A stretch of 64,000 nucleotides of DNA from Papaver somniferum (GCF_003573695.1 NC_039364.1:63942256-64006255); one strand, 5' to 3'. Counted from the stretch's first letter, positions 23,314 to 34,109 are shown. Notes: a model not told the origin generated them from the letters alone. Program-made: numbers and translations.

Positions 23314-23562
23314 ATGGACCTAACCATACATGATGGAAAGGCAAGTAGGTCAGGAAATGCCAGAAAGACAAAGCAACCTCACAATGTAGTCTTAGTTACT
23401 GGATTGCGACTCTCTCTCAGTAGAAACTTATCATCAACAAGCGGAGCGACATCAAAATCTATGAAGAAAGTTGAAGACGTTTTAGGTTTAGAAGCAACAA
23501 TAGAAGAGAATAATTCAAAAATCAAAGTTGAAGTTATAAGAGCAAATGATATAAGTTGTTAG
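23314..23562 (+). CDS. Small ORF of unknown function in the 3' region (82 codons)
   Basis: I do not recognise this basic, serine-rich ORF; it starts MDLTIHDGKASRSG. It begins at an ATG at 23314, five bases after 'ggtaacc', just downstream of the first polypurine-like tract. The homologous region of the element at 60939 aligns with two insertions of exactly three bases, and its frame stays open for 58 codons until a single T-to-A change makes a stop at 61113. Two in-phase indels hint at past coding constraint, but two copies are too few to prove it. It has no visible signal peptide or membrane segment. It could equally be conserved untranslated RNA. Confidence 0.3.
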   Translation: MDLTIHDGKASRSGNARKTKQPHNVVLVTGLRLSLSRNLSSTSGATSKSMKKVEDVLGLEATIEENNSKIKVEVIRANDISC

Positions 23563-24327
23563 AATCCATGATACCAAGACATCACAAGTTGCGAAGATCC
23601 AAGTTTTGAAAGTCCTTCTCTCATGGCCATGTAAATTGTTGTCTTGTAATTTTTGAAACAAAAATGAAAAATGAAAAAAAAAATGAAAAAAAAATGAAAA
23701 ATGAAAAAAAATCATCGTTACGTTTTGTTCATAAGGCCAAAGGAAGTAGACATTTATAAGTCAGCAAAAATCGAAGAGAAGAGTTAATTGTCAAGGTTCT
23801 ATGAGGTTCATAGTTTATCATCAACAGTTTGAAGATCGAAAGACGTTGTTTCTACTGAGCACTATGATAGAGTCGAAGAAAGAGTACATTTGGTTGCTTT
23901 GTTAGTCCGCTTTCAATCTGGCACAAATCTTTCTAACTGGTTTTAAACTCATCACACGTATTATTCCAGTTGTGTGCAGATGCAGATGTCCCTCTCATCT
24001 TTATCTCTCTCCTTATCTTATCCAGCTGTAAAGCAGCGGACGCATCTTACAATGTTTATCTAGCTGTGTAGCGGATATCTCTTTGTCTAGCAGTGTTGCG
24101 GATGTGTCTCCCTTTTCTTCAGTCAGCTTTAGAGCTGACACCTTTAATTTCTCTGGCATTCTAGTTACTTGGGGATAGGTTGAGAATATGTATGTCCTCA
24201 TAGCTCTTTGGATACTTGTGACCAATTAGAAGTAATGGTTTTGTGGGTACACCTCTGGTAAACCCTCCCGAGATTAACTCGGTTTTATTTATTTTTTATT
24301 AGTTTTGCTCGAGGACTAGCAAATAAT

Positions 24328-24342
24328 AAGTTTGGGGGTATT
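24328..24342 (+). other. Polypurine tract before the Athila-like 3' LTR
   Basis: AAGTTTGGGGGTA stands directly before the LTR start TGATAGACGC. The identical purine core occurs 1.2 kb upstream at 23104-23115, giving this element two candidate plus-strand primers. Confidence 0.75.
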
Positions 24343-25872
24343 TGATAGACGCATTTATGTGTCTAATTTGTCCTCAATGTTTCGTATTGTTGGTACTCGT
24401 TTTCGTCCTTATTATGGTGTTTTGTGTATTTTTAGGTATTTTTGGAAAATAAATATTGTTGGAAAAATCGGCTCGAAAAATCACTCGGAACACCCCCGGA
24501 GGACACTTGCTATACGGAGCCCAGATTTGGTTAAGGGGCACCTCAATTACTAAGGGGAACCCCAAAAAGGCATTTGTTATTCGCTCCCTACAGATGGTTA
24601 GGGGGACACCATCTTCTTCGTTTGAAACTTAAAAATTGGCGGGAAAAATGTGGCAGCTCTCTGAGAATTTTTGATCGAAATTTGAAGATGTTATGGTGTG
24701 ATTCAATGGCTAAAACTTCACGGGAACACTTGACTGAGATATACAGGCATGGTATGGGCTTCAAAATCATCCGGATTTGGTTGGATAATCGGCAGTGAAG
24801 AAAACAGGGTTGCTCGGGTTTTGGTTGCTCCATCACGAGTCCTGTGTAGTTGGCGTGTGGATTGATAGAGTTTTACTTCTGGTGGAACGTGAAAACAATG
24901 CCCTGAGAGTATATCGACATCAGAAGGCGTGTGAAGAGGCGAGAAAGGAAAGAAAATTTCCTTTATTATTTTTTCTTTACTATCGAGATATGGGAAGATT
25001 TTCTGGAGTAATGAGCGAAGACTCTTAGTCCAAAGGTGTATAAATAGGCTATTGGGGTCGAACAGAAGGGGGACGGAGAGATTGGGAGAAGTTTAGAGGA
25101 CCACAGAGTCAAGAAAATCGAATTTGCAGAGAGACCACCTGCTGCTGCTGCCATTGAAGAACACTGAAGAACACGAAGAACAGACTCGCCACAACCGTCA
25201 TTTTTAAACAGTGTCAGCGACTCATACTGTGGGTCGCAGATGAGAGACAGACTTAAAGAACGTAACCGTACGGTAACGGCTCTTTGTAACGGCTTTTGCA
25301 ATAGTTATAAGCATTGCAAACCCGATTTTTATTATAATTCTCCCTTATTCATCATTTGTAACCCTTTGAGCATAAATGAAATCAATTTTTGAGCGTGTTT
25401 CCAACATGATGAGCGGCTAATTCTCTCGTAACCAAGGCAATGGATGAAGCTATTCACACATGAACAATGGGTAACTATTTTATTTTCTCTAATATTTAAT
25501 TATAATTCACTGAATCACTGCTTTTGCAGAGTTCTTAAAAGTTTACATAATTTTCTTCATTAGTTGTGATTCAATTAGATAGGTTATGCTTTGGTTAGAT
25601 AATCTATGCTTAAGGGATACAATTAATTTTTGAGAATATGTTTGATTATTTGTGGATTAAGAAATAAAGGATTAAAAGGATGATTAGAGTTATGAAATAT
25701 TTGACATCATTCATGTGTAATAGTGGATTCTAGTGTCTTGGTTATTTTCCAATCACTTGAAATCAATTTTGAGTTAAGATTTCTATATTTTTAAGTTCCA
25801 TTAAGTCTAGAATTCATTGCCTTCACAGGCCTCAACGAACTCTTTACTACAACTCAATTGAAAATCACATCA
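24343..25872 (+). repeat. 3' LTR of the Athila-like element
   Basis: It has the same 1530-bp length as the 5' LTR. It starts TGATAGACGC and ends CACATCA, followed by the TSD copy CTTGC at 25873-25877. About 30 scattered single-base differences from the 5' copy were counted by eye. Confidence 0.95.
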
Positions 25873-26684
25873 CTTGCTGCACCTCATACAAGGATCGATT
25901 CCCCTTTGTGATGTCATGCACCTCTTACTAGGACCGGTTCCCCTTTACCCAGATTCGGTCATACACAAATCACAAACTCGATCATACCATCTCAGGTGAT
26001 TACTTAAGATCGGTTTCACTAATAAAAGTCATACCAATACATAAGTCAGACCTTTGTGAATAGTTTTACCAAGAACACAAACAAGTCATGAGTGGTTATA
26101 CTAAATCACACATATTGGTTGTTCACAAGATATGCAATGAATAAAAATACCAATAGAGCCTGGCGATTTCCTTTTCGACTCATAAACAAGTTTATGAACT
26201 TACTTCCTTAAAACATATGTAAAACATTGTTTCCTAGGATGAAATCCCCACCTCATATCCATACATAATCACAATAGCATTTAAAAGATTATGTCGATGT
26301 GTTATCTACAAAGTTTAATGGTTAAACAATAAACCTCGTATTGTATTCCTTAATACTATGTCTATCTAAAGTGTTCATGCTTCGCAGTTTTGTTTTCAAT
26401 ATGCACGCTTGAAATATACGTTAGGGAATGAAACAATTCAAGTCAAATATCACTAACCTCAATTGGAAGGATGATGTTGTCGTTGTAGATTCTTACTTCT
26501 TTACTTCTTCAAGTCTTCGCAATACTTGTAATGTCTCATATCCTAATACTTTCAAGCTAACCTATACGAAGTTGACTCTAGTACATAATCAAGCGAAAAT
26601 GAATTTTGATTCACTAAAATATGACAACCAAAATTGACATACCAACACTCGGTGGGTTCAACCGAGCTATGCTCTAACAGTTCG

Positions 26685-26900
26685 TGACCATAGGTAAACA
26701 CGATTGATCAAATATAATGTCGTAAAGACAGCTTCTCCCTAGAACTTAAGAGGTAAGTTCTTATTATGGAGCATTGTCCGAGCCATGTTTTGGATATTTA
26801 TGTTCTTCCTTTCTACAACTTCATTAGCTTATGGAGTAATATGCGGAGGATATTGTTGAATAATCCCCAGTGGCCATCCAATAGATCTTCATAGAAAACT
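26685..26900 (-). pseudogene. Copia integrase core fragment (continuation of 10861-12850)
   Basis: On the minus strand this stretch reads PP(H)ITP, then NEVVERKNINIQNMARTMLH, the copia integrase segment with the catalytic Glu in VVER, then FXGEAV and LINRVYL. It ends exactly at the solo-LTR insertion point; the next residues are found at 12850 leftward in the compatible frame. Stops are present near its upstream end. At about 26900 similarity ends and a different copia LTR begins, so the rest of integrase, protease and gag are lost. Confidence 0.85.
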
Positions 26901-27369
26901 GGACCAAAATACAATCAAGTAGCAAGTTACATAGATTATATCGATGTCGCATTTACGAAGTTCAAATATAAACATTATACTTCGTAACTAAATATTCTTC
27001 CTTGATATTTTGATCATAATAAAATGACCAAGTCTAATACTAGAGTATTAAATATAACCTCACATGTCATGTTTTCAATCTTAAACGACTTGAAAGTAAC
27101 GATAGAAATGGAAACAAGCCAAGTCAGTATAACTAACCTCAAGTGTAAGGATGATGTATTCATCGTAGTCGATACATTTTCACGTTCTTCAGGTCTTCAA
27201 GGTAATAGTTGTATGTCTCAACAATCCTAGACTTTCTAGTCTAACCTAAACGAAGTTGACTCTAGTACATTTGATCAAGCGACTCTAATTGAGTTTTGAT
27301 ACTAAAACATGACAACCAAACTTGACATACCAACGCTTGATGGGTTCAACCGATCAATATGCTCTAACA
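26900..27369 (-). repeat. Truncated copia LTR, third family member
   Basis: On the minus strand it opens TGTTAGAGCATATTGATCGG at 27369, next to a polypurine tract (GACAAAGGGGAAGAT, 27370-27384). It resembles the right part of the solo LTR (26250-26679): both contain 'gattat(a/g)tcgatgt' and 'gaagttgactctagtaca'. Only about 470 bp remain; the left edge is approximate. Confidence 0.75.
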
Positions 27370-27991
27370 ATCTTCCCCTTTGTCAATTTTAGTGACAAAA
27401 CTCTAATACATATGAAGATAAACGAATAACAAAATAACTCATTCTTCATACGCTTGATTCCAAGTTTCAACATCATAATATCTTGCACATATTCAAAAAA
27501 TAAATGCAGTTGTTGATATTTGACTAACAAAAGCTTTATCATTCCCCCCCCCCCCCCCCCCCCAAGAAAGCTAGGTATAGATTCGATCTGAACATCTTTG
27601 TTATTCCCTTTTGTAGTATGAAATACTACACAACATGATGATATATTTCTCCCTCTTTGTCTATGCTTTACTCTTTCGTTAGATATAACGTTTAACCACA
27701 TATATCCAGTGATCATAAATCACTTGTTTAATCCATATATTTCTCTCCCTTTTTTCACAAAAATGACAAAGAAACGAATAAACATAAGAGCAAATCGAAA
27801 TGATCTTACAAATCCATAAGAACTTGTACATCCTATAAGAGTTAAGCACAAAGGTTTCACTTACCCGTTTACATAACCAATAATAAAACCGAAACTACCT
27901 AAATATTCTTGTTTTTGTATGTCATCAAGGAATCAATTGCCCGAATACCTATCACATACAAAATATGTTCTGTTTTGCACCATCCACCATC
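27370..27991 (-). other. Non-coding 3' region of a truncated copia element
   Basis: This is minus-strand sequence upstream of the LTR at 26900-27369. It holds the polypurine tract at 27370-27384, a run of 20 C at 27544-27563, and further pyrimidine runs near 27645-27660 and 27745-27760, each close to TTTGTC-like or GACAAAG-like sequence. The spacing of purine tracts on the minus strand resembles 9431-9900. No coding sequence is recognisable. Confidence 0.55.
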
Positions 27992-27999
27992 AAATGGTC

Positions 28000-28662
28000 A
28001 GAGGTGTAAACTTTTGCCCGGCAGCCCATGGCGCAGTACTAACCTCCCCGTCCCATGGAAGCCCATGGTTTCCCGTGGCCCGTTACAGGCTAGTCCGGCC
28101 TATCCCGTTTAATTAACAGGACGGGCAAAGGCCATCAGTTAAAAAGTCTTTCCCGGCCCTGGACCTGTCCCGTTAGCCCGTCAACATTACCCTGCCTATT
28201 GGCCCATCAAATCTACCTGTTTACCCGACCTATTTTCACATTTCCTCTTTAATTTTACGTTATAATATACTCGATATACCAATCTCTCCCACATATATTT
28301 CTGCATATATTTCATTTTCTTAACTATAGTGAGAAATTATAGGATTTCCTCTTGAAAGATGATCCAATCTTGGAATAATTATAGGCAATTTTGATATGTT
28401 TTAGTTAAATTAGGTTACAATTTTGTCGCATATTTTATCTGGTTTAAAATTATTATTGTATTTTCAAGGCCCCCCGGCCCTGCCCGCCCTAGCCCAATTT
28501 ACTTAACAAGCTTGGAAAGGTCATGGGTAGTTTATTTTGTAGTATGGCCCTACCCGCCCGGTCCTTTTAATTTAATGGGTAAGAGAAGTTTTTGCCCGCC
28601 CTATCCCGTCCCATTTAATAATTAGGCCGGGAAGCCCGGCCAGGACCAATTTACACCCCTAT
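28000..28662. mobile_element. hAT-type MITE rich in GCCCG motifs
   Basis: The left end reads AGAGGTGTAAACTTTTGCCC; the right end, reversed, reads ATAGGGGTGTAAATTGGTCC, an imperfect terminal inverted repeat. The flanks are AAATGGTC (27992-27999) and AAATGGTT (28663-28670), an 8-bp TSD with one mismatch. Both ends are dense in GCCCG, CCCGT and GGCCC motifs while the centre is AT-rich. Clustered subterminal motifs are typical of hAT transposase binding. It has no coding capacity. Confidence 0.75.
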
Positions 28663-28670
28663 AAATGGTT

Positions 28671-29051
28671 GAGATTTTGGCACCAACAGTCATAAAGATA
28701 TAGTAGGTATTTTTCAAGAAAAACAGATTGCATATTTTTCGCAGGAATTGAAAGATTCGCCGGAATTTTTTTGATTTCTGATGTATAACTATAGTTAAAC
28801 CTCTAGTTTGATTACGTCACATCTTGGTTATCCAATGACTATAAGGGTGCTCGTTCAATTTCGCGCGATCAAAACTTTTTCCAAATAAAAAGAGAAAATA
28901 GTATCAGGACTTTGGAGTGATTTACCTAGTTTAAGATGCTTTCTTAATAGTGTTCAACCATATCTAGATGCCCCACGAGCCTTTTTCATTGTGAAAAATT
29001 TATAACTTCTAATTTTTTTTAAACAACATTAGTTGTTGATTGATAACCACC
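28671..29051. other. Unassigned AT-rich sequence
   Basis: I see no ORF, repeat or element end in this stretch between the hAT-type MITE and the next MULE-type element. Confidence 0.5.
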
Positions 29052-29640
29052 GATAATAAAGAGTCCAATTTTGTGCACACTCCTATAAAAAATGTGCACA
29101 TAACAAACTTATTTCATTGGTCCTCCTTAATGGACAATTATATAATTTCATTTAATTAATTTTTATTTTATTTTAACTAAATTTAGAGCGATAATATCTA
29201 ATTTTTTCCTAAATTATAGCGTATTCAGTAGTTACCTTCCGTGTAATCTGCTAACTAATGGCTATCGGAGACACACACTATGAACTAGTGATTCAATGTA
29301 TATGATAAATTTTTATATCACCTGTACAATTTTTTTATCATATCATATCAAAATTATGGATATTGCTTTAAGAAGAATTGAGCAATGATCAAAAGGCATT
29401 GATCTAGGCATCAAACTGATTTCACGGTGTATCTTTCTTTTAGTTGAGTCTGTCCTTCCAATCAAATCAAATCTAAATTGTGTCTTTAATTTCTCTCACT
29501 ACTCAAACACCATTTGCACCACAAGCTAAGGCTTCTAAGCCAAAACCCAAATATTCAAAATTTTGATGTTTGAGTTGGATCACTTCAACCATTTTAACTA
29601 TTGACAAAGCAAGGAAGTCTTTACAAATATGGGACATGAG

Positions 29641-29829
29641 TAGTAACCAAACATTCCCTTAAGGCCGTTATACTTTTCCAGTATTTCTGTATACGTGTCC
29701 TTCAGTGTTTGGTTCTTACCGATCACACAGTTCTTCTTGTCTGTAAACTATGTTGAGTATATATAGTGTGAGTAAGTCTCTCTAAATGCTTAATGAATAA
29801 AACTTTCTCTTGCCTGAACCATTCTACTA
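29641..29829 (+). repeat. 5' LTR, 189 bp, with TAGTA...TACTA ends
   Basis: It starts TAGTAACCAAAC and ends CATTCTACTA, directly followed by TGGTATCAGAGC. A TATA-like 'agtatatatagtg' lies near 29755. The outer ends form an inverted repeat TAGTA/TACTA instead of the usual TG...CA. Confidence 0.88.
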
Positions 29830-29841
29830 TGGTATCAGAGC
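29830..29841 (+). other. Primer-binding site for initiator tRNA-Met
   Basis: TGGTATCAGAGC abuts the 5' LTR and is the standard copia-type primer site complementary to the 3' end of plant initiator tRNA-Met. Confidence 0.9.
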
Positions 29842-29907
29842 AATCTGATCCATAAACCCTATTTTTTTCTTCATCAATCCTTCTTTTTTCTTCAGAGAAA
29901 TCCTCCA

Positions 29908-31490
29908 ATGGAGAATCCTACTTCTCATTCCATATCTAATATTCCTATTCATCATCTATCTAGCTTTGTTACCCTGAAATTAACAGATGATAAATTTCTC
30001 ACCTGGAAATCGTTGATGATTCCGGTTATTCACAAATACAAATTGATGAAATACTTATATGGATCTTATCTTTGTCCTTCTCAATACACTAATCTAAGAA
30101 ATCAATCTAATGAGATTGAAAATCCTGAATACACATATTGGGTCGATGAAGACACCACCATTATCATGTGGATAAAATCTCTCCATCGATAATTCCTTAC
30201 TTTACTAGATCATCTACTTCTTATCATTTATGGTCAAGTATCAATGAAAGATTTGCTCGTTCTTCTTCAACACACTCAATTCAATTACGTACCAAGTTAC
30301 TGTCAATTAAACAAGGTGATAAGTCTATCCCTACTTTTATTAATGAAATTAGATCCTTATCTGATCAGTTAGCTGCTAGTGGAGAGATGATTTCAGATAA
30401 CGAATTAGTTGTTGTTACTTTATCTGTATTCAATTCTGATTGTTTTCTGTTTGCAACATCTATGAGGACAAGAAATCCTCCAGTCTCAAGTATTGAATTA
30501 CATAATTTGTTGCTAAGTGAGGAAACTGTTATCAAAGAACGAAATCAAAATATACTTGATGAGTCTAATAATCGAGCCTTCACTGCTCAAATGAGTAATT
30601 TTGGATCTCATGTTAGAGGAAGAGGTGGTAGGAATTTTTCTCATTATAGAGGTGGTGATCGTTCTGGTGGAAGGTTTAATTTTTGTAGAGGTTTTAGTTA
30701 TAACAACTATAATACTCAAGGAGGCAGAGGATACTCTAGTTACTCTAATTCTGGTAGAGGTTATGCTAATTTTCCACAACAACATGGTAGAGGTTCTGGA
30801 AGGGGCTTCAATACTTCAGGCATCTTACCAACACCAACTTATACTCAACCTTCAGCTCATTTATTTGATGATGATCGAGAACCTTGTCAGATATGTCGTA
30901 AAGTTGGACACCTTGCAGATGACTGTTGGAATCGTATGAACTTTTCTTATCAAGGTAGAGGACCACCAAGAAACCTCTATGTTATGCTTGCCTCTTCTAA
31001 TATCTTTGGTGAAAACCCATGGTTCATGGACGCAGGTGCTAATCAACACTTAACTTCTGATGCTGCTCACTTTAATGGTTCTACCTCTACTCCTTATGCT
31101 GGAAATGATCATATAGCTATTGCTGGTGAAGAAGGTATGTCATTTCTGAGTCATGGTTCATCTGTCATGTCACATGCTAATCATAAATTTTATCTGAATC
31201 ATATTCTTCATGTTCCTAAAGCCTCTCAAAACTTGATCTTTGTTCATAAGTTTGCTAAAGACAACAACTGCTCTCTAACCTTTACCTCCACTCATTTTTG
31301 TGTTAAGGATCTCAAGTCAGGGAGAATCCTTTTCCAGGGACCCAGTGAAAATGACCTTTATCCTTTTCCTAGTATTTCTGCTACAACTTCTACATCAGCT
31401 TCAGCTTTATCATGTGTTAAAGCCTCATCTGAAGTATGGCATAGGATATTGGCCCATCCCTCTTTTAATTCTCTCAGTAGACTTTGTTAA
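29908..31490 (+). pseudogene. Ale-like gag, protease and integrase N-terminus, broken
   Basis: The ATG at 29908 (tccaATGG) starts gag, with FLTWKSLMIPVIHKYKLMKY. A frameshift near 30180 moves it into the next frame, where the gag core continues (LWSSINERFARSSSTHSIQL) with a glycine/arginine-rich stretch at about 30600-30810. The zinc knuckle CQICRKVGHLADDC follows near 30885. The protease active site reads WFMDAGANQHLTS near 31020: DAG where the family has DSG or DTG, probably inactivating. The integrase zinc-binding region starts VWHRILAHPSFNSL. A TAA stop at 31488 interrupts the polyprotein. Gag packages the RNA and protease matures it. Confidence 0.9.
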
Positions 31491-32945
31491 ACTGTCATGC
31501 TTGACACTTCTCAGTGCAAACTACTATTTTGTACTGCCTGTCATCTAGGCAAGAGATACAAGCTTCTTTTTAGTATGTCAACCTCTATGTCCACTTTTCC
31601 TTTACAACTTCTTAATATGGATGTTTGGGGCCCTGTTCCTGTCACTTCTGTAACTGGTTTTAAGTTTTATGTGAACATCATTGATGATTTTTCTAAATTT
31701 TGTTGGGTGTTTCCATTGACAGCTAAATCTGACTTCAAATCAATATTTATTTACTTTAAATCTTATGTTGAAAATATATTATCTTGCAAAATCAAATCCA
31801 TAAGGACTGATGGAGGAGGTGAACTTGTTAACAATGAACTGAAATCTTTTCTTTCTGATTTTGACATTTCTCATGAAATTACATGCCCACACATACCAGA
31901 ACAAAATGGTGTTGCTGAGTCAAAGCATAAACATCTTTTGGATGTTACTAGAACCTTTCTCATTCAAGCCTCGCTTCCTCTTTCTTTCTGGTATGAATCT
32001 CTAAATACTGCTAATTATACCATCAATAGACTACCTACCAAGTTTATTTCTTTCGTATCTCCTTTTAAAAAACTTTTTCATAAAACACCTGACTATTGTT
32101 TCCTTAGAAGCTTTGGTTGCCTGTGTTTTCCATGGCTTAGGCCTTATACATCCACTAAACTAGCTCCCAGAAGTATTTCATGTATCTTTTTGGGTTATAG
32201 TTCTACTCATAAAGGCTACAGATGTTTCAATCCCTCTGCTGGTAAAACAATTGTTTCCAGACATGTCATTTTTCATGAAAATTATTTTCCTTATTCAACT
32301 CTTGTCAACTCTGCTATCTCTAATTGCATCTTTGATATGTCTGTCACTCTACCTGACACTCCATCCCCTACTCACTCTATTAGTCATCCTAATACTTCAT
32401 CTGGTATTTCCCCTTCTACTTCTCCACCAACTACACCAATTCCTCCATCTCTCTCTGACACTGTCAACTCTCATAACATGACCATCAGATCAAAAAATCA
32501 CATTTATAGACCCAAAATACTGTTTGCTACCAAACATGTGCTTCCAACTGCTCTCCTTACTACTCTTACTCCACCAACACCCACCTGTTACTCTCAAGCT
32601 GTCAAAATTCCAGTCTGGAAGACTGCAATGGATAGAGAACATAAAGCAGTTATGGATGCGGAAACTTTTACTCTTGTCCCTCCTCATCCCTCACAAAACC
32701 TCATAGGCTGTAAATGGGTGTTCAAAGTAAAACATAATGTTGATGGAACCATTGAGAGGCATAAAGCCAGATTAGTTTCCAAAGGGTTCAATCAACTTGA
32801 GGGACTTAATTACACTGACACATGCATCCCTGTTGTTAAACCTGTTACAATAAGACTTGTTCTCTCCATTGTTGTTAATTTTGATTGGCCCATCAAACAA
32901 CTTGATGTGAGCAATGACTTCTTCTCAAGGAAACTGTGTACATGA
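31491..32945 (+). pseudogene. Ale-like integrase and RT N-terminal half
   Basis: The frame continues in phase after the stop at 31488. CTACHLGK completes the zinc-binding region. The catalytic acids lie in NMDVWGPVP, in RTDGGGEL, and in PEQNGVAESKHK. After the GYSSTHKGYRC block and a proline/threonine-rich linker (about 32360-32460), RT starts at GCKWVFKVKHNVDG and HKARLVSKGFNQ. Near 32920 the frame shifts, losing the block that normally reads FLNG and EEVYM. The three integrase acids are present. The match to copia pol is unambiguous. Confidence 0.92.
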
Positions 32946-34109
32946 CTCAACCTCCAGGCTATCAAGACCCATATAAACCAGACTACGTTTGTAAATTGAA
33001 AAAATCTCTTTATGGTCTCAAGGCATGCCCCAAGAGCATGGTATGAAAAACTTGTTGATGTTCTAGTTGCTCTAAACTTCAGGCCTTCTGTTGCTGATTC
33101 CTCCTTATTCGTTCAAAAGTTTGGTGCTAAACTAACCATCATACTAGTCTATGTAGATGATATTATCATCACAAGGAATGATCTAGCTCACTGCAACTCT
33201 ATCATTGCACATTTAAGTTATATATTTCCTATCAAAGACTTGGGTAATCCACATTTTTTCTTGGGATTGGAGGTGAAGAGTAACTCTAAGGGTCTATTTC
33301 TTTCTCAATCTAAGTATGTGCTTGAATTACTTCAGAGAACCAATCTTGTTGGTTTGAAACCTTGCAACTCTCCTTGCCTTGCCAACTTCAAACTCTCATC
33401 TACAGATGGTGACCCACTGACAGATGCTACTGCATATAGATCACTTGTAGGCTCTTTACAGTACCTCACCTGGACCAGACCAGAGATTATCTTTGCTGTG
33501 AATCAAATATGCCAGTTCATGCATGCTCCTACTACAACTCATCTAACTGCTTCCAAGAGAGTTCTTATATATGTCAAAGGCACCATAAACCATGGCTTAT
33601 ACTTCAGCAAAGGCTTTACAGCTCTCCAAGGCTTCATTGATGCAGATTGGGCAGGGTGCCCTGATGACAGGAGATCAACCAGTGAATACTGTGTGTGTTT
33701 TGGTGATACCCCTATTTCTTGGTCATCCAAGAAACAACTGACAGTGTCTAGATCGAGTACTGAAGCAGAGTATCGATCTCTTGCTTCTACTGCAGCAAAG
33801 GTGTTATAGATTTGTCAGGTACTAAAAGATCTTCATGTGTTTATCCCTGATCCTCCATCCATTGCCTGTGACAACAAGAATGCAATTGCTTTAGACTCTA
33901 ATCCTGTATTCCACGGCCGAATGAAGCATATAGCTATTGACTATCACTTTGTGCGTGAACTGGTTCAGTATAAGCATCTCCAAGTCTTTTACATTTCTTC
34001 TCTTCATCAAGCTGCAGATATTTTCACTAAGGGTCTTGCCGCTCCTCGTATTGAATTTTTAAAGCACAAGCTTCGAGGTTTTTCCCCTCTTCAGCTTGCG
34101 GGAAGGTAG
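32946..34109 (+). pseudogene. Ale-like RT C-terminal half and RNase H
   Basis: A short shifted stretch (about 32930-33030, reading [17 protein letters not shown] and LYGLKA) returns to the main frame at about 33030 with [12 protein letters not shown]. The catalytic YVDDIIITRND lies near 33150. RNase H shows FIDADWAGCPDDRRSTSEYC, then SWSSKKQLTVSRSSTEAEYR. A TAG at 33807 interrupts it; 33837-34109 completes it with HFVRELV and AADIFTKGL. Apart from two stops and two shifts, the domain content is complete. It makes and processes element cDNA. Confidence 0.92.

Larger units (their letters stand above)
22947..24342 (+). other. 3' untranslated region of the Athila-like element
   Basis: This 1.4-kb region has no env-like gene. 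It contains a first polypurine-like AAGTTTGGGGGT at 23104-23115 after CATTGAGGACAATG, a small ORF at 23314-23562, an A-rich ATGAAAAA-type simple repeat at about 23657-23712, and the terminal polypurine tract at 24328-24340. Most of it is matched at 60730-62005 in the non-autonomous element, which suggests needed cis-acting sequence. Confidence 0.7.
14868..25872 (+). mobile_element. Athila-like Ty3/gypsy retrotransposon, 11.0 kb, TSD CTTGC
   Basis: Two 1530-bp LTRs (14868-16397 and 24343-25872) flank a leader, gag, protease, RT, RNase H, integrase and a long 3' region. CTTGC occurs at 14863-14867 and 25873-25877. A hand comparison of the LTRs gives roughly 30 differences, about 2 percent, so the insertion is fairly recent. 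The coding region nevertheless carries several frameshifts and stops. The gag fold, the pol order and the integrase block '[18 protein letters not shown]' identify the Athila lineage. Confidence 0.95.
12851..26679 (-). repeat. Solo copia LTR inserted in copia integrase (interrupted by Athila-like element)
   Basis: The plus strand begins TGAAAAGGCG at 12851 and ends CTCTAACA at 26679. GTTCG stands at both 12846-12850 and 26680-26684, an exact 5-bp TSD. Removing the LTR and one TSD copy brings the two integrase halves back into one frame. Without the nested element (14868-25872 plus one CTTGC copy) the LTR is about 2.8 kb. It is not preceded by a polypurine tract on its right, which supports a solo LTR. 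A minus-strand TATA-like CTATAAATACTT lies near 14177-14190. Confidence 0.85.
7447..26900 (-). mobile_element. Sirevirus-like Ty1/copia element, degenerate and interrupted
   Basis: The minus-strand order is integrase core (26900-26685), integrase C-terminal part and RT (12850-11330), RNase H (11330-10861), long non-coding 3' region (10860-9447), polypurine tract and 3' LTR (9430-7447). The integrase is interrupted by a solo LTR (12851-26679) with a matching 5-bp TSD. Gag, protease and the 5' LTR are missing; at about 26900 the sequence changes abruptly to a different copia LTR. RNase H features (SKKQNS, AGSCCTQLLWMKQM) and multiple polypurine-like tracts before the 3' LTR point to the SIRE/Sirevirus lineage. 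Confidence 0.8.

Noticed and set aside
27909..28116. Two overlapping ORFs of 65-67 codons
   Set aside because: They run into the GC-rich end of the hAT-type MITE and differ only by frame; composition artefacts.
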